A stretch of DNA of 44,192 nt from an uncultured Spartobacteria bacterium (GCA_903847935.1 CAINEX010000073.1:1-44192), one strand, 5' to 3'. Positions 16,853 to 24,981 are shown, counted from the stretch's first letter. Numbers and translations: made by a program. Notes: generated from the sequence alone by a model not told the origin.

Positions 16853-17102
16853 GAAAGCCACTGTTGCCGATCTTCGGAATCATTTCCGGAGGGTTTCTGC
16901 TTGGATCGAGCAGGGTGAGACCGTCCAAATTGTGAAGCGGGGAAAGCCATTTGCTCAACTTATCGCGCTACCTCCAGCCTGCGCTGCGGCTCCCAAGCCC
17001 GATATGATGAAACAGATGCGTTCTATCTGGGGGAGTCGCTCCTTCTCAGATGAGGAGGTTCGAGCCATGAGGGAGGCCGAACTCGCGGCGGAAGAGGGAT
17101 GA
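16848..17102 (+). CDS. Phd/YefM-family antitoxin
   Basis: This 84-residue protein begins MKKATVADLRNHFRRVSAWIEQGETVQIVKRGKPFAQLIAL, the classic Phd/YefM DNA-binding domain (A-x-x-L-R...F...V...G..V.I..R G.P.A.L). The C-terminal half (MMKQMRSIWGSRSFSDEEVRAMREAEL) would be the disordered toxin-neutralising tail. Its stop overlaps the PIN toxin start in ATGA. A perfect inverted repeat over its promoter and start codon suggests autorepression. It forms a type II toxin-antitoxin pair with the next gene. Confidence 0.88.
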   Translation: MKKATVADLRNHFRRVSAWIEQGETVQIVKRGKPFAQLIALPPACAAAPKPDMMKQMRSIWGSRSFSDEEVRAMREAELAAEEG

Positions 17103-17551
17103 CTTGCTATCCGGACACATCGTTCCTCTGCGCGCTTTATAGACCGCAGAGCAACTCGCAAGGAGCGTCCCGTTTTTTCGGATTGATGAAGGAACCCCTT
17201 TTCGTGAGTTCGATGCTGTTGTTCGAATTCCGTCAGTCCCTCAGGTTACAGGCGTTTCTCCACTCCAAGGATCGCACCAAAGGGTTCTCAAATCGGGAGT
17301 CGCTGGCAGTTTTAGAGGCTCTGGAGCGCAATTTGTCGGAGGGGTTCCTGCGGGTGGTTCCGCTGGACTTGGCTGATGTGATGAACCGCGCCGAGTACCT
17401 CTCCTCTCGTCACACCCGTCGCGAGGGTGCGCGTGGTTTCGACATTCTGCATGTGGCTTCTGCATTGCATCTGGGTGTGGCGGAGTTCCTGACCTATGAC
17501 CTTGGACAGAAGAGGATGGCATTGGCCGAGTCGTTAATCGTCCCTTTTTGA
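17099..17551 (+). CDS. PIN-domain ribonuclease toxin (VapC-like)
   Basis: This 150-residue PIN-domain protein has the expected acidic quartet: Asp6 in YPDTSFLCALYRP, Glu43 in LLFEFRQSL, Asp115 in GFDILHVASALHLG and Asp134 in FLTYDLGQKRMA. These bind Mg2+ or Mn2+ for RNA cleavage in VapC-type toxins, which usually cut tRNA or rRNA. It is translationally coupled to the Phd-like antitoxin by a 4-bp overlap. The start codon follows directly from that overlap. The RNA target is unknown. Confidence 0.88.
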   Translation: MTCYPDTSFLCALYRPQSNSQGASRFFGLMKEPLFVSSMLLFEFRQSLRLQAFLHSKDRTKGFSNRESLAVLEALERNLSEGFLRVVPLDLADVMNRAEYLSSRHTRREGARGFDILHVASALHLGVAEFLTYDLGQKRMALAESLIVPF

Positions 17552-17554
17552 TTC

Positions 17555-18217
17555 ATGAATAACTCCCTTCTCCTTGGTGCTGGTCGTGGGCCGAGACTTG
17601 AAATCCTGAAGCGGATCAAGCGTTCCGTGACGGGATTGAGCGTGAAGGAACTCTCTGCGGAACTTGGAATGAGCTACATGGGTGTGAAGGCTCACTGTAT
17701 GGCTCTTGCCACCGAGGGGTGCTTGGCCACCTTTAGGAAGCCCACCTCGACTTCGATGGGATCTTCAAGGGGAACCTCCAGGGAATTTTCAAGGGGCCGT
17801 CCCTCGATGATCTACAGGATCTCGCCGGCGGGCGAACGTCTCTTCCAAGGTCCCGAGACCGATTTCCCTTCCTTGCTCCTGAAGGAGGCGATCTCGCTTT
17901 ACGGACCGACTGCCGCTCAGAAGATCCTGGTGATGGCTTTTCGCTCCATGGCGCGTCGCTATGCCGGCCTCGTGGGAACGGGAAGCGCTGTCGAGAAAGC
18001 CTCCCTTTTGGCTAAAACGAGGGACCGTGAGGGGAGGATGAGCGAATTCATTCAAGGTGACTCTTGGGAGATCAGAGAGTGCAGTCAGTCGATCGTGAGC
18101 CTCACAGCGGATTTCCCTGAGATTCCCTCTCTCGAGGAGCATATGGTGAGCGAGGTCTTGGGAGTGCCGATGCAGAGGGTGGAAATTGAAGGGGTGGTCT
18201 GTTTCCGCCCCCGTTGA
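17555..18217 (+). CDS. Winged-helix transcriptional regulator, SufR/ArsR-like
   Basis: This 220-residue protein has an N-terminal winged helix: LEILKRIKRSVTGLSVKELSAELGMSYMGVKAHCMALATEGCL, with the recognition helix at MSYMGVKAHC. The wing region is unusually long and Ser/Arg-rich (TSTSMGSSRGTSREFSRGRP). The C-terminal half (ECSQSIVSLTADFPEIPSLEEHMVSEVLGVPMQRVEIEGVVCF) resembles the C-terminal sensor domain of SufR-type regulators, but with only two Cys visible there, not the four iron-sulfur ligands of SufR. It may therefore sense something else or bind no cluster. It starts 3 bp after the PIN toxin gene, so it is probably co-transcribed with that pair. Effector and targets are unknown. Confidence 0.65.
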   Translation: MNNSLLLGAGRGPRLEILKRIKRSVTGLSVKELSAELGMSYMGVKAHCMALATEGCLATFRKPTSTSMGSSRGTSREFSRGRPSMIYRISPAGERLFQGPETDFPSLLLKEAISLYGPTAAQKILVMAFRSMARRYAGLVGTGSAVEKASLLAKTRDREGRMSEFIQGDSWEIRECSQSIVSLTADFPEIPSLEEHMVSEVLGVPMQRVEIEGVVCFRPR

Positions 18218-18262
18218 GGAAGAGGAGGATGCCGATTGAAACCTGAAAGGGACTTGTTCTCG

Positions 18263-18277
18263 CTTGCTTCGAGCAAG
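18263..18277 (+). other. Short hairpin CTTGCT-TCG-AGCAAG
   Basis: A perfect 6-bp stem with a 3-nt loop lies in the 121-bp gap after the winged-helix regulator. It lacks a T-run, so a rho-independent terminator is not well supported. It could be a weak terminator or a structural element upstream of the membrane-protein gene at 18339. Confidence 0.35.
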
Positions 18278-18338
18278 TAACCCCTTGATTGTAGAGGGAT
18301 CCGTCGATTCGAAGAAGATGTTGTAAATCAAAAGAGAC

Positions 18339-18920
18339 ATGGCGAAACAACAACCCCGGAATTCGCGTCGGAGTGCGCCCTCGAGTGCTTCGAGCAGGCA
18401 TCTCAAGAATAGTCAGAATATTAACAGGCTTCTGATGGTCTCAGCTGTTGTGATTGTCGTGTTAGTTTCTATCGTTCTCCATTATCAGAACAAGGGCTTC
18501 GTGAGTCACACGCATCACGAGGTGGATTCACACGCTTTTGATCTGAATTATTACTCGGGTAACAAAGCCTTCGATGAGAGCTACAAACGTGAAAAAGCTC
18601 TTGAGAATCAGTTGAATAGTCAGAATCCCCCACCAGGAGGGTCGGAAGTCGACATGAATATTTCTGCCAAGGAACAACTATCGAGAATGGAAGAAACCTT
18701 AAGAAAGGCGAAAGCCATTATTCATGAAGAGCAGGCTACTGAAATCAAGCAGAGCGAGCTGGCTGCAGCACCGCAGTCTGCAAAACCAAGCGCCCCCTCA
18801 TTTAGCCTCCAGAAACCGAGCGTTATGAGAGAAAGGTGGTCCGGTGGAACGCTTAATGAAAGCGTGCCCGGCGTGGACACAAATACTCTCAACGCAACAA
18901 ACACAGGCCAGAGCAACTAG
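18339..18920 (+). CDS. Single-pass membrane protein, paralog 1 of a local trio
   Basis: I do not recognise a named family. The 193-residue protein has a basic, Ser-rich cytoplasmic N-terminus (residues 1-30), one membrane helix (about 31-48, LLMVSAVVIVVLVSIVLHY) and an extracytoplasmic part. About 55 residues after the helix comes VDMNISAKEQLSRMEETLRK (104-123), resembling helices in the proteins at 19933 and 20915 (MDVSVEDQMETMNRKIEEM; MDDQIEMMNRQIAEI). The C-terminal tail is Pro/Ser/Asn-rich. The common plan suggests a family of membrane-anchored coiled-coil-forming proteins. Function is unknown. Confidence 0.65.
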   Translation: MAKQQPRNSRRSAPSSASSRHLKNSQNINRLLMVSAVVIVVLVSIVLHYQNKGFVSHTHHEVDSHAFDLNYYSGNKAFDESYKREKALENQLNSQNPPPGGSEVDMNISAKEQLSRMEETLRKAKAIIHEEQATEIKQSELAAAPQSAKPSAPSFSLQKPSVMRERWSGGTLNESVPGVDTNTLNATNTGQSN

Positions 18921-18954
18921 GGAAGCGCTGCAGAAAGGGAAAATAGTGGAGTGA

Positions 18955-19764
18955 TCAGCCGGGGCGGTGTTGCGTGCAGTATTCCTCACCGTCAGCACTG
19001 ACTCTGAACTCGAGGTGAGGTGCCGAGGCTTCGGTGTGTCCGCAGGTATGACAACGATGGAATGTTTCCGCCGGTGCCTGCTCGGTGGGCCTCCTAGAGA
19101 GCAAGGAGGGCGCTCTGTTGGCTGTGGAACGGAATTGCAGAGCGGTGAGTTTGGGGCGTAGGATTTTCCCAAAAAAGAGAAGGTAGTTCAGAAAGGCAAC
19201 GCCGAGTGTGGCTGCAACGACCGGGGGCTGGCCGATGGATGAGAGGATCATTAGCACGGCACTGAAGATGGCCAGCCAGACAATCCTTACCGGGAGAATA
19301 AAAAAGACGAGCACTTTGAAGTCCGGGTAGAGCGTGGCGTAGGCCAAGAGAAGCGAGAGATTCAGAAACGTGTTGGCATGGGCAAGGGAGGCGCCGTAGG
19401 TGCCTGACCAACCAACGATGAACGAGGTGACGGTGCAGAGCAGAACCCCACAGGAGTAAAAAAGGGTGAGCCTTCCGGGGCCCATGGCTGCCTCAAGACC
19501 ATCGCCGAGGTAGAAGAGGAAAAGGACTGCAAAAATAATCCAGAACGGACTGAGCGTCTCGGGAATAAAGATCCAGGTGATGAGTCTCCAAACCTGTCCT
19601 TGAAGAACAAGGGAGGGGTCGAGTTCCAAGAGGGAGGTGTAGCCGGGGGCTATCAAATGAAGCACAAAGACAAGGGCATTCAGAAGCGCCACGTAGCGGA
19701 TCAGTCCCGGCACGGCAAAGTTGCCCAATAAGGTCCTGACGCGGTCGGAAATGTTGGAAGGCAT
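18955..19764 (-). CDS. Rhomboid-fold membrane protein, catalytically inactive, with C-terminal zinc ribbon
   Basis: This 269-residue protein follows the rhomboid layout: WRLITWIFIP (58-67), GDGLEAAMGPGRLTLFY (87-103) and LYPDFKVLVFFILPVRIVWL (145-164). Active rhomboid proteases need Ser in a GxSG motif and a His in a later helix. Here the Ser region reads GTYGASLAHANTF and the expected His position lies in AATLGVAFLNYLL, so neither catalytic residue is evident. I therefore call it a pseudoprotease. The C-terminal tail has Cys238-x2-Cys241 and Cys263-x2-His266, a probable one-zinc ribbon. It lies between genes for two related single-pass proteins. Possible roles are chaperoning or turnover of membrane proteins, inferred only from other rhomboid pseudoproteases. 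Confidence 0.72.
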   Translation of the reverse strand: MPSNISDRVRTLLGNFAVPGLIRYVALLNALVFVLHLIAPGYTSLLELDPSLVLQGQVWRLITWIFIPETLSPFWIIFAVLFLFYLGDGLEAAMGPGRLTLFYSCGVLLCTVTSFIVGWSGTYGASLAHANTFLNLSLLLAYATLYPDFKVLVFFILPVRIVWLAIFSAVLMILSSIGQPPVVAATLGVAFLNYLLFFGKILRPKLTALQFRSTANRAPSLLSRRPTEQAPAETFHRCHTCGHTEASAPHLEFRVSADGEEYCTQHRPG

Positions 19765-19851
19765 AGGTTTAGGGTGACACTTACTGCTGACGATGCACGC
19801 AGGAAGAATCTAAAAAGATGTTTTTATGAAAATCTGGTCTAATTTATCAAG

Positions 19852-19926
19852 GAGTCCCCGAGTCGGTAGCGCAGGTCTTGACTGATTTGTTTTCCGATAG
19901 TCGGGGAGAGTAAAAATTTTTTATAC
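19852..19926 (+). other. Inverted repeat and AT-rich promoter-like segment upstream of paralog 2
   Basis: In the 168-bp divergent gap, TCCCCGA near 19854 and TCGGGGA near 19900 can pair around a loop of roughly 40 nt. The run TAAAAATTTTTTATACT follows just before the ATG at 19933. This could be a weak terminator-like or regulatory leader, or simply a promoter -10 region (TATACT, 19922-19927) without a good -35. Evidence is limited to the sequence pattern. Confidence 0.3.
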
Positions 19927-19932
19927 TGAGCA

Positions 19933-20595
19933 ATGGCTGATCAACAAAAAATCCCGGAGGAGGGGAATCAGGCTATCACCCCTAGAAAGGTAAGATCAAA
20001 AAAGGATGATCCCGGGGAAAGTCCCGAACTATTACCGGATAGAAACTTCTTTGCCCTTCATGGAAGGGTGAACGTTGAGTTTTACGAGCGCCGGGAGAGC
20101 CAGTCAGAGCGAGTCAGTTCACGGTTTTCCCAAAAAAGGGGGGCTTTCAGTAAGAGAGCAGATTCATTAACGATCCGCCTCCTTATCTGCGCCCTTGTTG
20201 TCCTAATCGTTGTTTTCACCATCGTCCTAGTGAACAATAAAAAATACTTTCTTCAACAAGGGGAATCGCACAAGAGGCAGGCTGGTGATCTCTATCCGGT
20301 GAACTCTGTTTATTCGCGAAAAGCCGATGAAGAACAGGCGGCCAAGGGGGCGCACCGCGGAGGAGTTTCGCGTGGCGAGGGTATCGCTCAGCAAATGGAT
20401 GTGTCGGTTGAGGATCAGATGGAGACGATGAATCGAAAAATCGAGGAGATGCATTCCAAAAAACTCACAGACGAGACTCCCAGAACAAATCCTATCACCA
20501 GCGCGATCACAGGAATACCCCCACAAATGAAGCCGACCACGACCGAAAATATGAAAGCACCGCTTGATCTCAACGGGATGATCACGAAGCCATAA
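19933..20595 (+). CDS. Single-pass membrane protein, paralog 2 of a local trio
   Basis: This 220-residue protein has a long basic N-terminal tail (1-80), one membrane helix (about 82-101, IRLLICALVVLIVVFTIVLV), a linker of about 54 residues and the conserved helix MDVSVEDQMETMNRKIEEM (155-173). A Pro/Thr-rich C-terminus follows. The helix is shared with the proteins at 18339 and 20915. It diverges from the rhomboid-like gene across a 168-bp gap. No enzymatic motif is visible. I assign no function; an anchored oligomerising protein is the most I can infer. Confidence 0.65.
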   Translation: MADQQKIPEEGNQAITPRKVRSKKDDPGESPELLPDRNFFALHGRVNVEFYERRESQSERVSSRFSQKRGAFSKRADSLTIRLLICALVVLIVVFTIVLVNNKKYFLQQGESHKRQAGDLYPVNSVYSRKADEEQAAKGAHRGGVSRGEGIAQQMDVSVEDQMETMNRKIEEMHSKKLTDETPRTNPITSAITGIPPQMKPTTTENMKAPLDLNGMITKP

Positions 20596-20914
20596 ACGTC
20601 ACAAGAGCCTAGAAAGTACTATTGGACCACCTGATGGCTTTTGGTTCGGGTGGTCGTCACTGCTTTGGATGTCCAAAGCACGTCAGAAAGAAGTAAAAAT
20701 CAATGAAAACGATGGAAGTCCTTTACGAAGGATGGGTAATGGCTGATAAAGATACCTCTTCTCAATCGCAATGAAAGTGGTGACTTGTATTACGAATATA
20801 TATTCCCTACCTTTTCCCTGCTTGCATGAATTCAATCACCTCCCCAAGAAAAGAGAGAGTGCAGTGGCATGGGGAATGGCGGAAAAAATGCAGATCGAGC
20901 TAGGAGCTTAGCCA
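20596..20914. other. 319-bp intergenic region with two adjacent hairpins
   Basis: No conventional gene is visible. GACCACC (20625-20631) pairs with GGTGGTC (20649-20655), and TGCTTTGGA (20661-20669) pairs perfectly with TCCAAAGCA (20672-20680) around a 2-nt TG centre. No T-run follows, so a standard terminator is not proven; a structured RNA or protein-binding site is possible. A 23-codon frame at 20703-20774 (MKTMEVLYEGWVMADKDTSS...) has a weak AAGAAG ahead of it and is not claimed as a gene. A good Shine-Dalgarno AGGAG (20902-20906) sits 8 nt before the ATG at 20915. Confidence 0.55.
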
Positions 20915-21394
20915 ATGAATCACGATCAGGAAAATCAAGCTGATAACAAGGAACAAAAAAATCCTAATCAAAGGGTTTTATCGCCTCGGAAGAATCTCAC
21001 AAATATCAGTCTGCCCCATAGTTCCTCTAACAGCTACTCGGATCTGGAAGGAAAGAGTTTCTTGAGGAAATTTTTCAACAAAAATACTCACGCGGGCCGA
21101 GCCGATCGGTTGAGCTTCTTTTTATTGCTGATATCGGGTCTGGTTATCTTTGCGATCATGGGTGGATTATACTTGAACAGTGTTCAGCTCCACTCACAAA
21201 TTGCGTCGAAAGTTATTCCTCATCCCCGCGTCTCCAGTGAGGCCTCAGATGATAAACTGACTCTCGGTGAAATACCGATGGATGATCAAATCGAGATGAT
21301 GAATCGTCAAATCGCGGAGATTAAAAAAGAGAGGGAAGCAAAAATAAAATTAAAGCAACTGCAGCAAGAAGCGGATAAACTCAAAAATAAGTAA
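20915..21394 (+). CDS. Single-pass membrane protein, paralog 3 of a local trio
   Basis: This 159-residue protein has a hydrophilic Asn/Gln/Lys-rich N-terminus (1-65), one membrane helix (about 66-87, LSFFLLLISGLVIFAIMGGLYL) and a short linker. A predicted coiled coil runs to the C-terminus and starts with IPMDDQIEMMNRQIAEIKKE (120-139). That segment is the conserved helix shared with 19933 (MDVSVEDQMETMNRKIEEM) and more weakly with 18339. The start is well supported by AGGAG 8 nt upstream. Function is unknown. It converges with the pseudopilin cassette, 74 bp away. Confidence 0.65.
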   Translation: MNHDQENQADNKEQKNPNQRVLSPRKNLTNISLPHSSSNSYSDLEGKSFLRKFFNKNTHAGRADRLSFFLLLISGLVIFAIMGGLYLNSVQLHSQIASKVIPHPRVSSEASDDKLTLGEIPMDDQIEMMNRQIAEIKKEREAKIKLKQLQQEADKLKNK

Positions 21395-21468
21395 ACGGAT
21401 CAAACGCCCGTTCTCGCAAGGAGCCGCCTCTTCAAAGAGTGAGCACTCTAAAGGTGGGGCCGAAGGGA

Positions 21469-24192
21469 TCAGTGCCAGCAGATGTTATGGAGGGAGGGGA
21501 TGAGTTGACCCTCGGCATCAGGTGTGAGTTTCAGCAGGCACTCCATGAGGGATCGCCCGGTTGGTTTTCCAGATCGGTCTAGGGACTCCCCAATCACGTA
21601 AAGCCGGAAGACCCGTGTCTGCAGAATGCAGTGACCGATCACCTTCCCAAAGGCCTCCTCTCTAGCGCGGTCAAAGACGTCCGCCACGGGAGGGGAACTC
21701 CCAAGCACGTTCGTGGAGAGAGGTGGGGTGAAGGTATTGGCGTTGGCTAGTTCCGGAGTAAGGACTCGGAGATCCGAGAGTCGGGAAAATGGGCGCTTCT
21801 CTTCGATGAGCGTCGCCAATCTGTCCGCCGAATCAGTATGGATCATTGAATTGGTGAAGCGTGTGTCTGAGGTGACGGTGATTCCGTTGAAAAGGGCGGT
21901 GAGGACGGCATGCGACGCCGTGTTGACATTGATTCGGCCAGGTGCCCCTGCGTTGGTACCAACAGTGTTGGTGCCAGGTTGTCTGCCTTCATTGAGGGTG
22001 AAGAGATCGAGAAGTTCGATGGCACGTTTACCTTGAACATCCCAATCGACAGTCGCATCGGCAAAGTGAAACTCTGGCTGCCCTATTCTGAGCGTGCGTC
22101 CTCCACCACTGCAAAAAATGGTCTCAGGTGTCCCTGCGGGGGGAGCCATTCCCTTGTCATCGACTTGTGCGGGTTCAAAAATATTTCCAAGTTCCCCCAG
22201 TGAGCACATCGGTCCTTTCCTGATGACAAAGGGTGCCTCGGCCCCACTTGCCCCCGGTATGTAAGGGGAGGGGATCTTGTCGGGAGTCTGATCATTGGAG
22301 GGGCTTACTCCCGTGAAAGGGTTCACAGGGATCTTATCCCTGTTGTTCCATGTGGCGGCGGGATCGAGCAGGTAGCCGGCTTTGAAGGGACCCGAGGGAT
22401 TGATTCCCTTCCAACGTGTGTTGGGATAGTCGCTCATCGACCATTTGTAGGCGGTCAGGAAGCCGGCCCAGGGATCTCCCACAAAGCGGAGATCCCCTTG
22501 CTGAATTGTCTCCCCGGTGCTCGCTTCACCTTTTTTCCCTGAATAAGTTGGGATCGTGAAGCACTGCCATTGGGGGGTGGCATTGCTGAGCGTCTGAGCG
22601 TTATGACTGAGTCCGCCGGCGGTATCTCCAGGCGATATTCCGACAGGGCGTGTCCGGTCGACAAGATGCGCATTCCAGTAAAACAAGAAGGACTGGTGAT
22701 AATTGGTGTTGGCGTTTGCACTAGTTCCCTTATCCCATTTTGGGAAAGAGCTCTTATTCGTGATCGGATTTGCCGAGATCCATGTCTGTTCCGAGGGAGG
22801 AAAGGCAATAACGGTAAACTCATTGGGCCTGATCACGGGGAGAGGCTCGGAGGTGCCACTGTAGTTTTCAAAGGGGGTATTTGTATTATCCCCAAAGTGA
22901 AGGACTGCCCTGTTGCTGATAACGAGCTGCGCAATACCACCGGCAGGAATGGTGGAAGTTGTCGGATTCCATACCTCGGCGAAGAACTGACTCTGAATTG
23001 TCGTGCTACTGCTAGTGAGTTCCTTCCGAATGCAACGTTCCGCAATCTGGGTGACATAGGGGACGAGGTCTCTGCCACTCGGTTCGCCGTTAGGTGGACC
23101 GGTGGGGCCGGGATCTTTGGAGATGTAGTCGACGATACTACATGCCAGGCGTCGCAGGTAGAGGGTGGCATCAGTTTTTTTCCCAGCAAGTGAGGCGTCA
23201 CGGCTTTTGAAGTGTGGGAGGTTTTTATCGATGATTTCCGCGATCTTCACAGCTCTCTGATAGGAGGTGGCTCCCCAAGCTGGATTGGTGGCCAGATCAT
23301 TCAGGTTATACTTGGGAAGTCCCCCTTCCGGCAGATCGCTTGGAATGAGATCGGGGGAGTTGCAGGGGTCTCGTGTCAGGAAGAGTCGTTTTTCCTGGAA
23401 GTCATCCGGGTCCTCAAAGGCCATCTCGTAGCTATCGTCGGTCAGCATCGAGGGGGCCAATTCCCGAAGGGCCTCTGCCTCCTGCTCGCTCAGGAGGATT
23501 CCTGAGGAGTTCGTGAGCGAAAGATCCGAGGGGCCCTTATCCCAGTCATTGGGATTGTTACGAGGATTTCCCAGATGGAGCGCTGGATTGAGTCGAGCCG
23601 ACTCATCCGTCATGATGAAAGCGTATCTGGCAACACTCTCGCCGCTCGTGTCTTTCATGGGCTGCCAGAGTGCCGGGTAGCGCCCGGTTGGGGCAATTAC
23701 TCCACGTGCATTTGTTTCTGATGGATCCAACAGGTGAGCATCGTTGAGATCAACGACCTCTGATGGATTCAGGGAAAGACGCATTTCCAAAATATCCGAC
23801 AGCATATCCTCGGGAAGTTTTGGAAATGTGAGCAGGGACTTCAGATCACAGGAAATCAGGGGTACCATCTGCGACGCTGTAACGAGATTGGAGGCTCCGA
23901 TCATTAAAACGGGAGCGGTATTATCGCCTGAGATGCCCACCAAATAGGCCGGTCTGTTCGAGGTGGCAAGGAGAAGAAGTGCCGAGGCAGCGGAGGCTCC
24001 CGACTCCGCTGCTAGGTGGGCCTGCTCCGCAGCAGACATGGTGGCTGCATTAGCCCGTTCCAATCTGACGCTGTGAAGCATCGAAACAAGCAAGAGGCTC
24101 AGCAGTGCCAGAACGCTTAGAACGGCCACAACGGCCGAACCGCATTCCTTGGAAATCACCAAGGTCTCTCGATGTTGTTGGATGATCTTCAT
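21469..24192 (-). CDS. Verru_Chthon cassette protein A (large GspK-like pseudopilin)
   Basis: This 907-residue protein has an N-terminal hydrophobic helix preceded by a short basic stretch (KECGSAVVAVLSVLALLSLLLVSML), then VRLERANAATMSAAEQAHLAAESGA, as in GspK-type minor pseudopilins and Verru_Chthon cassette protein A. The rest is a large extracytoplasmic domain. It includes PGRINVNTASHAVLTALF (a GspK-like helix-hairpin element) and EEKRPFSRLSDLRVL. It is the last gene of a four-gene operon in the cassette's D-B-C-A order, starting in a 4-bp overlap with gene C. The cassette's function is not established; a type II secretion or type IV pilus-like fibre tip is the usual inference. Confidence 0.85.
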   Translation of the reverse strand: MKIIQQHRETLVISKECGSAVVAVLSVLALLSLLLVSMLHSVRLERANAATMSAAEQAHLAAESGASAASALLLLATSNRPAYLVGISGDNTAPVLMIGASNLVTASQMVPLISCDLKSLLTFPKLPEDMLSDILEMRLSLNPSEVVDLNDAHLLDPSETNARGVIAPTGRYPALWQPMKDTSGESVARYAFIMTDESARLNPALHLGNPRNNPNDWDKGPSDLSLTNSSGILLSEQEAEALRELAPSMLTDDSYEMAFEDPDDFQEKRLFLTRDPCNSPDLIPSDLPEGGLPKYNLNDLATNPAWGATSYQRAVKIAEIIDKNLPHFKSRDASLAGKKTDATLYLRRLACSIVDYISKDPGPTGPPNGEPSGRDLVPYVTQIAERCIRKELTSSSTTIQSQFFAEVWNPTTSTIPAGGIAQLVISNRAVLHFGDNTNTPFENYSGTSEPLPVIRPNEFTVIAFPPSEQTWISANPITNKSSFPKWDKGTSANANTNYHQSFLFYWNAHLVDRTRPVGISPGDTAGGLSHNAQTLSNATPQWQCFTIPTYSGKKGEASTGETIQQGDLRFVGDPWAGFLTAYKWSMSDYPNTRWKGINPSGPFKAGYLLDPAATWNNRDKIPVNPFTGVSPSNDQTPDKIPSPYIPGASGAEAPFVIRKGPMCSLGELGNIFEPAQVDDKGMAPPAGTPETIFCSGGGRTLRIGQPEFHFADATVDWDVQGKRAIELLDLFTLNEGRQPGTNTVGTNAGAPGRINVNTASHAVLTALFNGITVTSDTRFTNSMIHTDSADRLATLIEEKRPFSRLSDLRVLTPELANANTFTPPLSTNVLGSSPPVADVFDRAREEAFGKVIGHCILQTRVFRLYVIGESLDRSGKPTGRSLMECLLKLTPDAEGQLIPSLHNICWH

Positions 24193-24980
24193 GAGCCAGT
24201 GGAGGATTCCCGAAGTGGAGGGAGGCGAACGATCGTGGAGAACTGCTGAAGATGTCGAAGAATCAGGCGATCGTTGCGTTGCTTTGACGCCGGATCAGAG
24301 GAAAGCAGGCGTGCCGTGTCACTGTTAATCGCAGAAATCGAAACCGAGAGAGCTTCCGGATGGCCGCCGGGTAGAGTCTTGCCGATGGGTGACACGTTTA
24401 GACTCACAATGTTCTTTGCCAGCAATTCAGTGCTCCGTGGATCCGAAGGTGAGGCTTGGGCGTAGAGTTCCCGAAGCGTTCCCTTGACCAGGGCCTCCAT
24501 GACCTCCTTTCCCGAAGCGTGGAATCGGTAGAGATGATCGACTCCATTTGTCTCTGACGACCGCCCGACAAAATATCCAACTGCGCAGAGGTCCCCCCGT
24601 GCGTCTACCTCCCTGTGGTCAGGCGAATGGGAAACAAGAAAGAAGAGCTTAGCTCCCTCTTGCCTGCTTGGATCTGTGGAAGCTTCATCTGGAAGTTCAT
24701 GCCTCTGATCTCCCGGCTCAATGAGGAGGGTTGCCGGATTGCTTGTCACGACGGCGGAGTGGAGGTCATCCGAGATCATTTGTAATCCAGCGATTGCTTC
24801 CCTGAGAGATTCCCGTCGGTGTTCCCCATCACGCCAGAGGCGGGATGCGCCATCCGTCATCCCAATTAGGAGAAGCAGCAAAATGGAAAGAACCACCATG
24901 GAGACCATGACTTCAAGCAAGGTGAAGCCAGCCCTGAAGCCCCGCAGAGAATTTGCGATGGTGGTCAAGGCCTTCATCAT
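24189..24980 (-). CDS. Verru_Chthon cassette protein C (GspJ-like pseudopilin)
   Basis: This 263-residue protein carries the prepilin signature RAGFTLLEVMVSMVVLSILLL, with predicted cleavage after Gly and Glu at +5. It continues with MTDGASRLWRDGEHRRESLREA and LQMISDDLHSAV, the extended N-terminal helix of minor pseudopilins. Total length and the following beta-rich domain fit the C component of the Verru_Chthon cassette. It begins 2 bp after the stop of gene B and overlaps gene A by 4 bp, so all four genes are probably one transcript from upstream of 26054. The first residues before the signature form an unusually long leader (MMKALTTIANSLRGFRAG). Confidence 0.85.
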   Translation of the reverse strand: MMKALTTIANSLRGFRAGFTLLEVMVSMVVLSILLLLLIGMTDGASRLWRDGEHRRESLREAIAGLQMISDDLHSAVVTSNPATLLIEPGDQRHELPDEASTDPSRQEGAKLFFLVSHSPDHREVDARGDLCAVGYFVGRSSETNGVDHLYRFHASGKEVMEALVKGTLRELYAQASPSDPRSTELLAKNIVSLNVSPIGKTLPGGHPEALSVSISAINSDTARLLSSDPASKQRNDRLILRHLQQFSTIVRLPPLRESSTGS

Positions 24981-24981
24981 T

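Noticed and set aside
20703-20774. A 23-codon frame before the third single-pass protein
   Set aside because: Too short to judge, with only a weak Shine-Dalgarno; no evidence beyond an open frame.
22570-23193. A 207-codon plus-strand frame opposite the pseudopilin A gene
   Set aside because: It lies entirely within the well-supported 907-residue minus-strand gene and shows shadow-frame composition.
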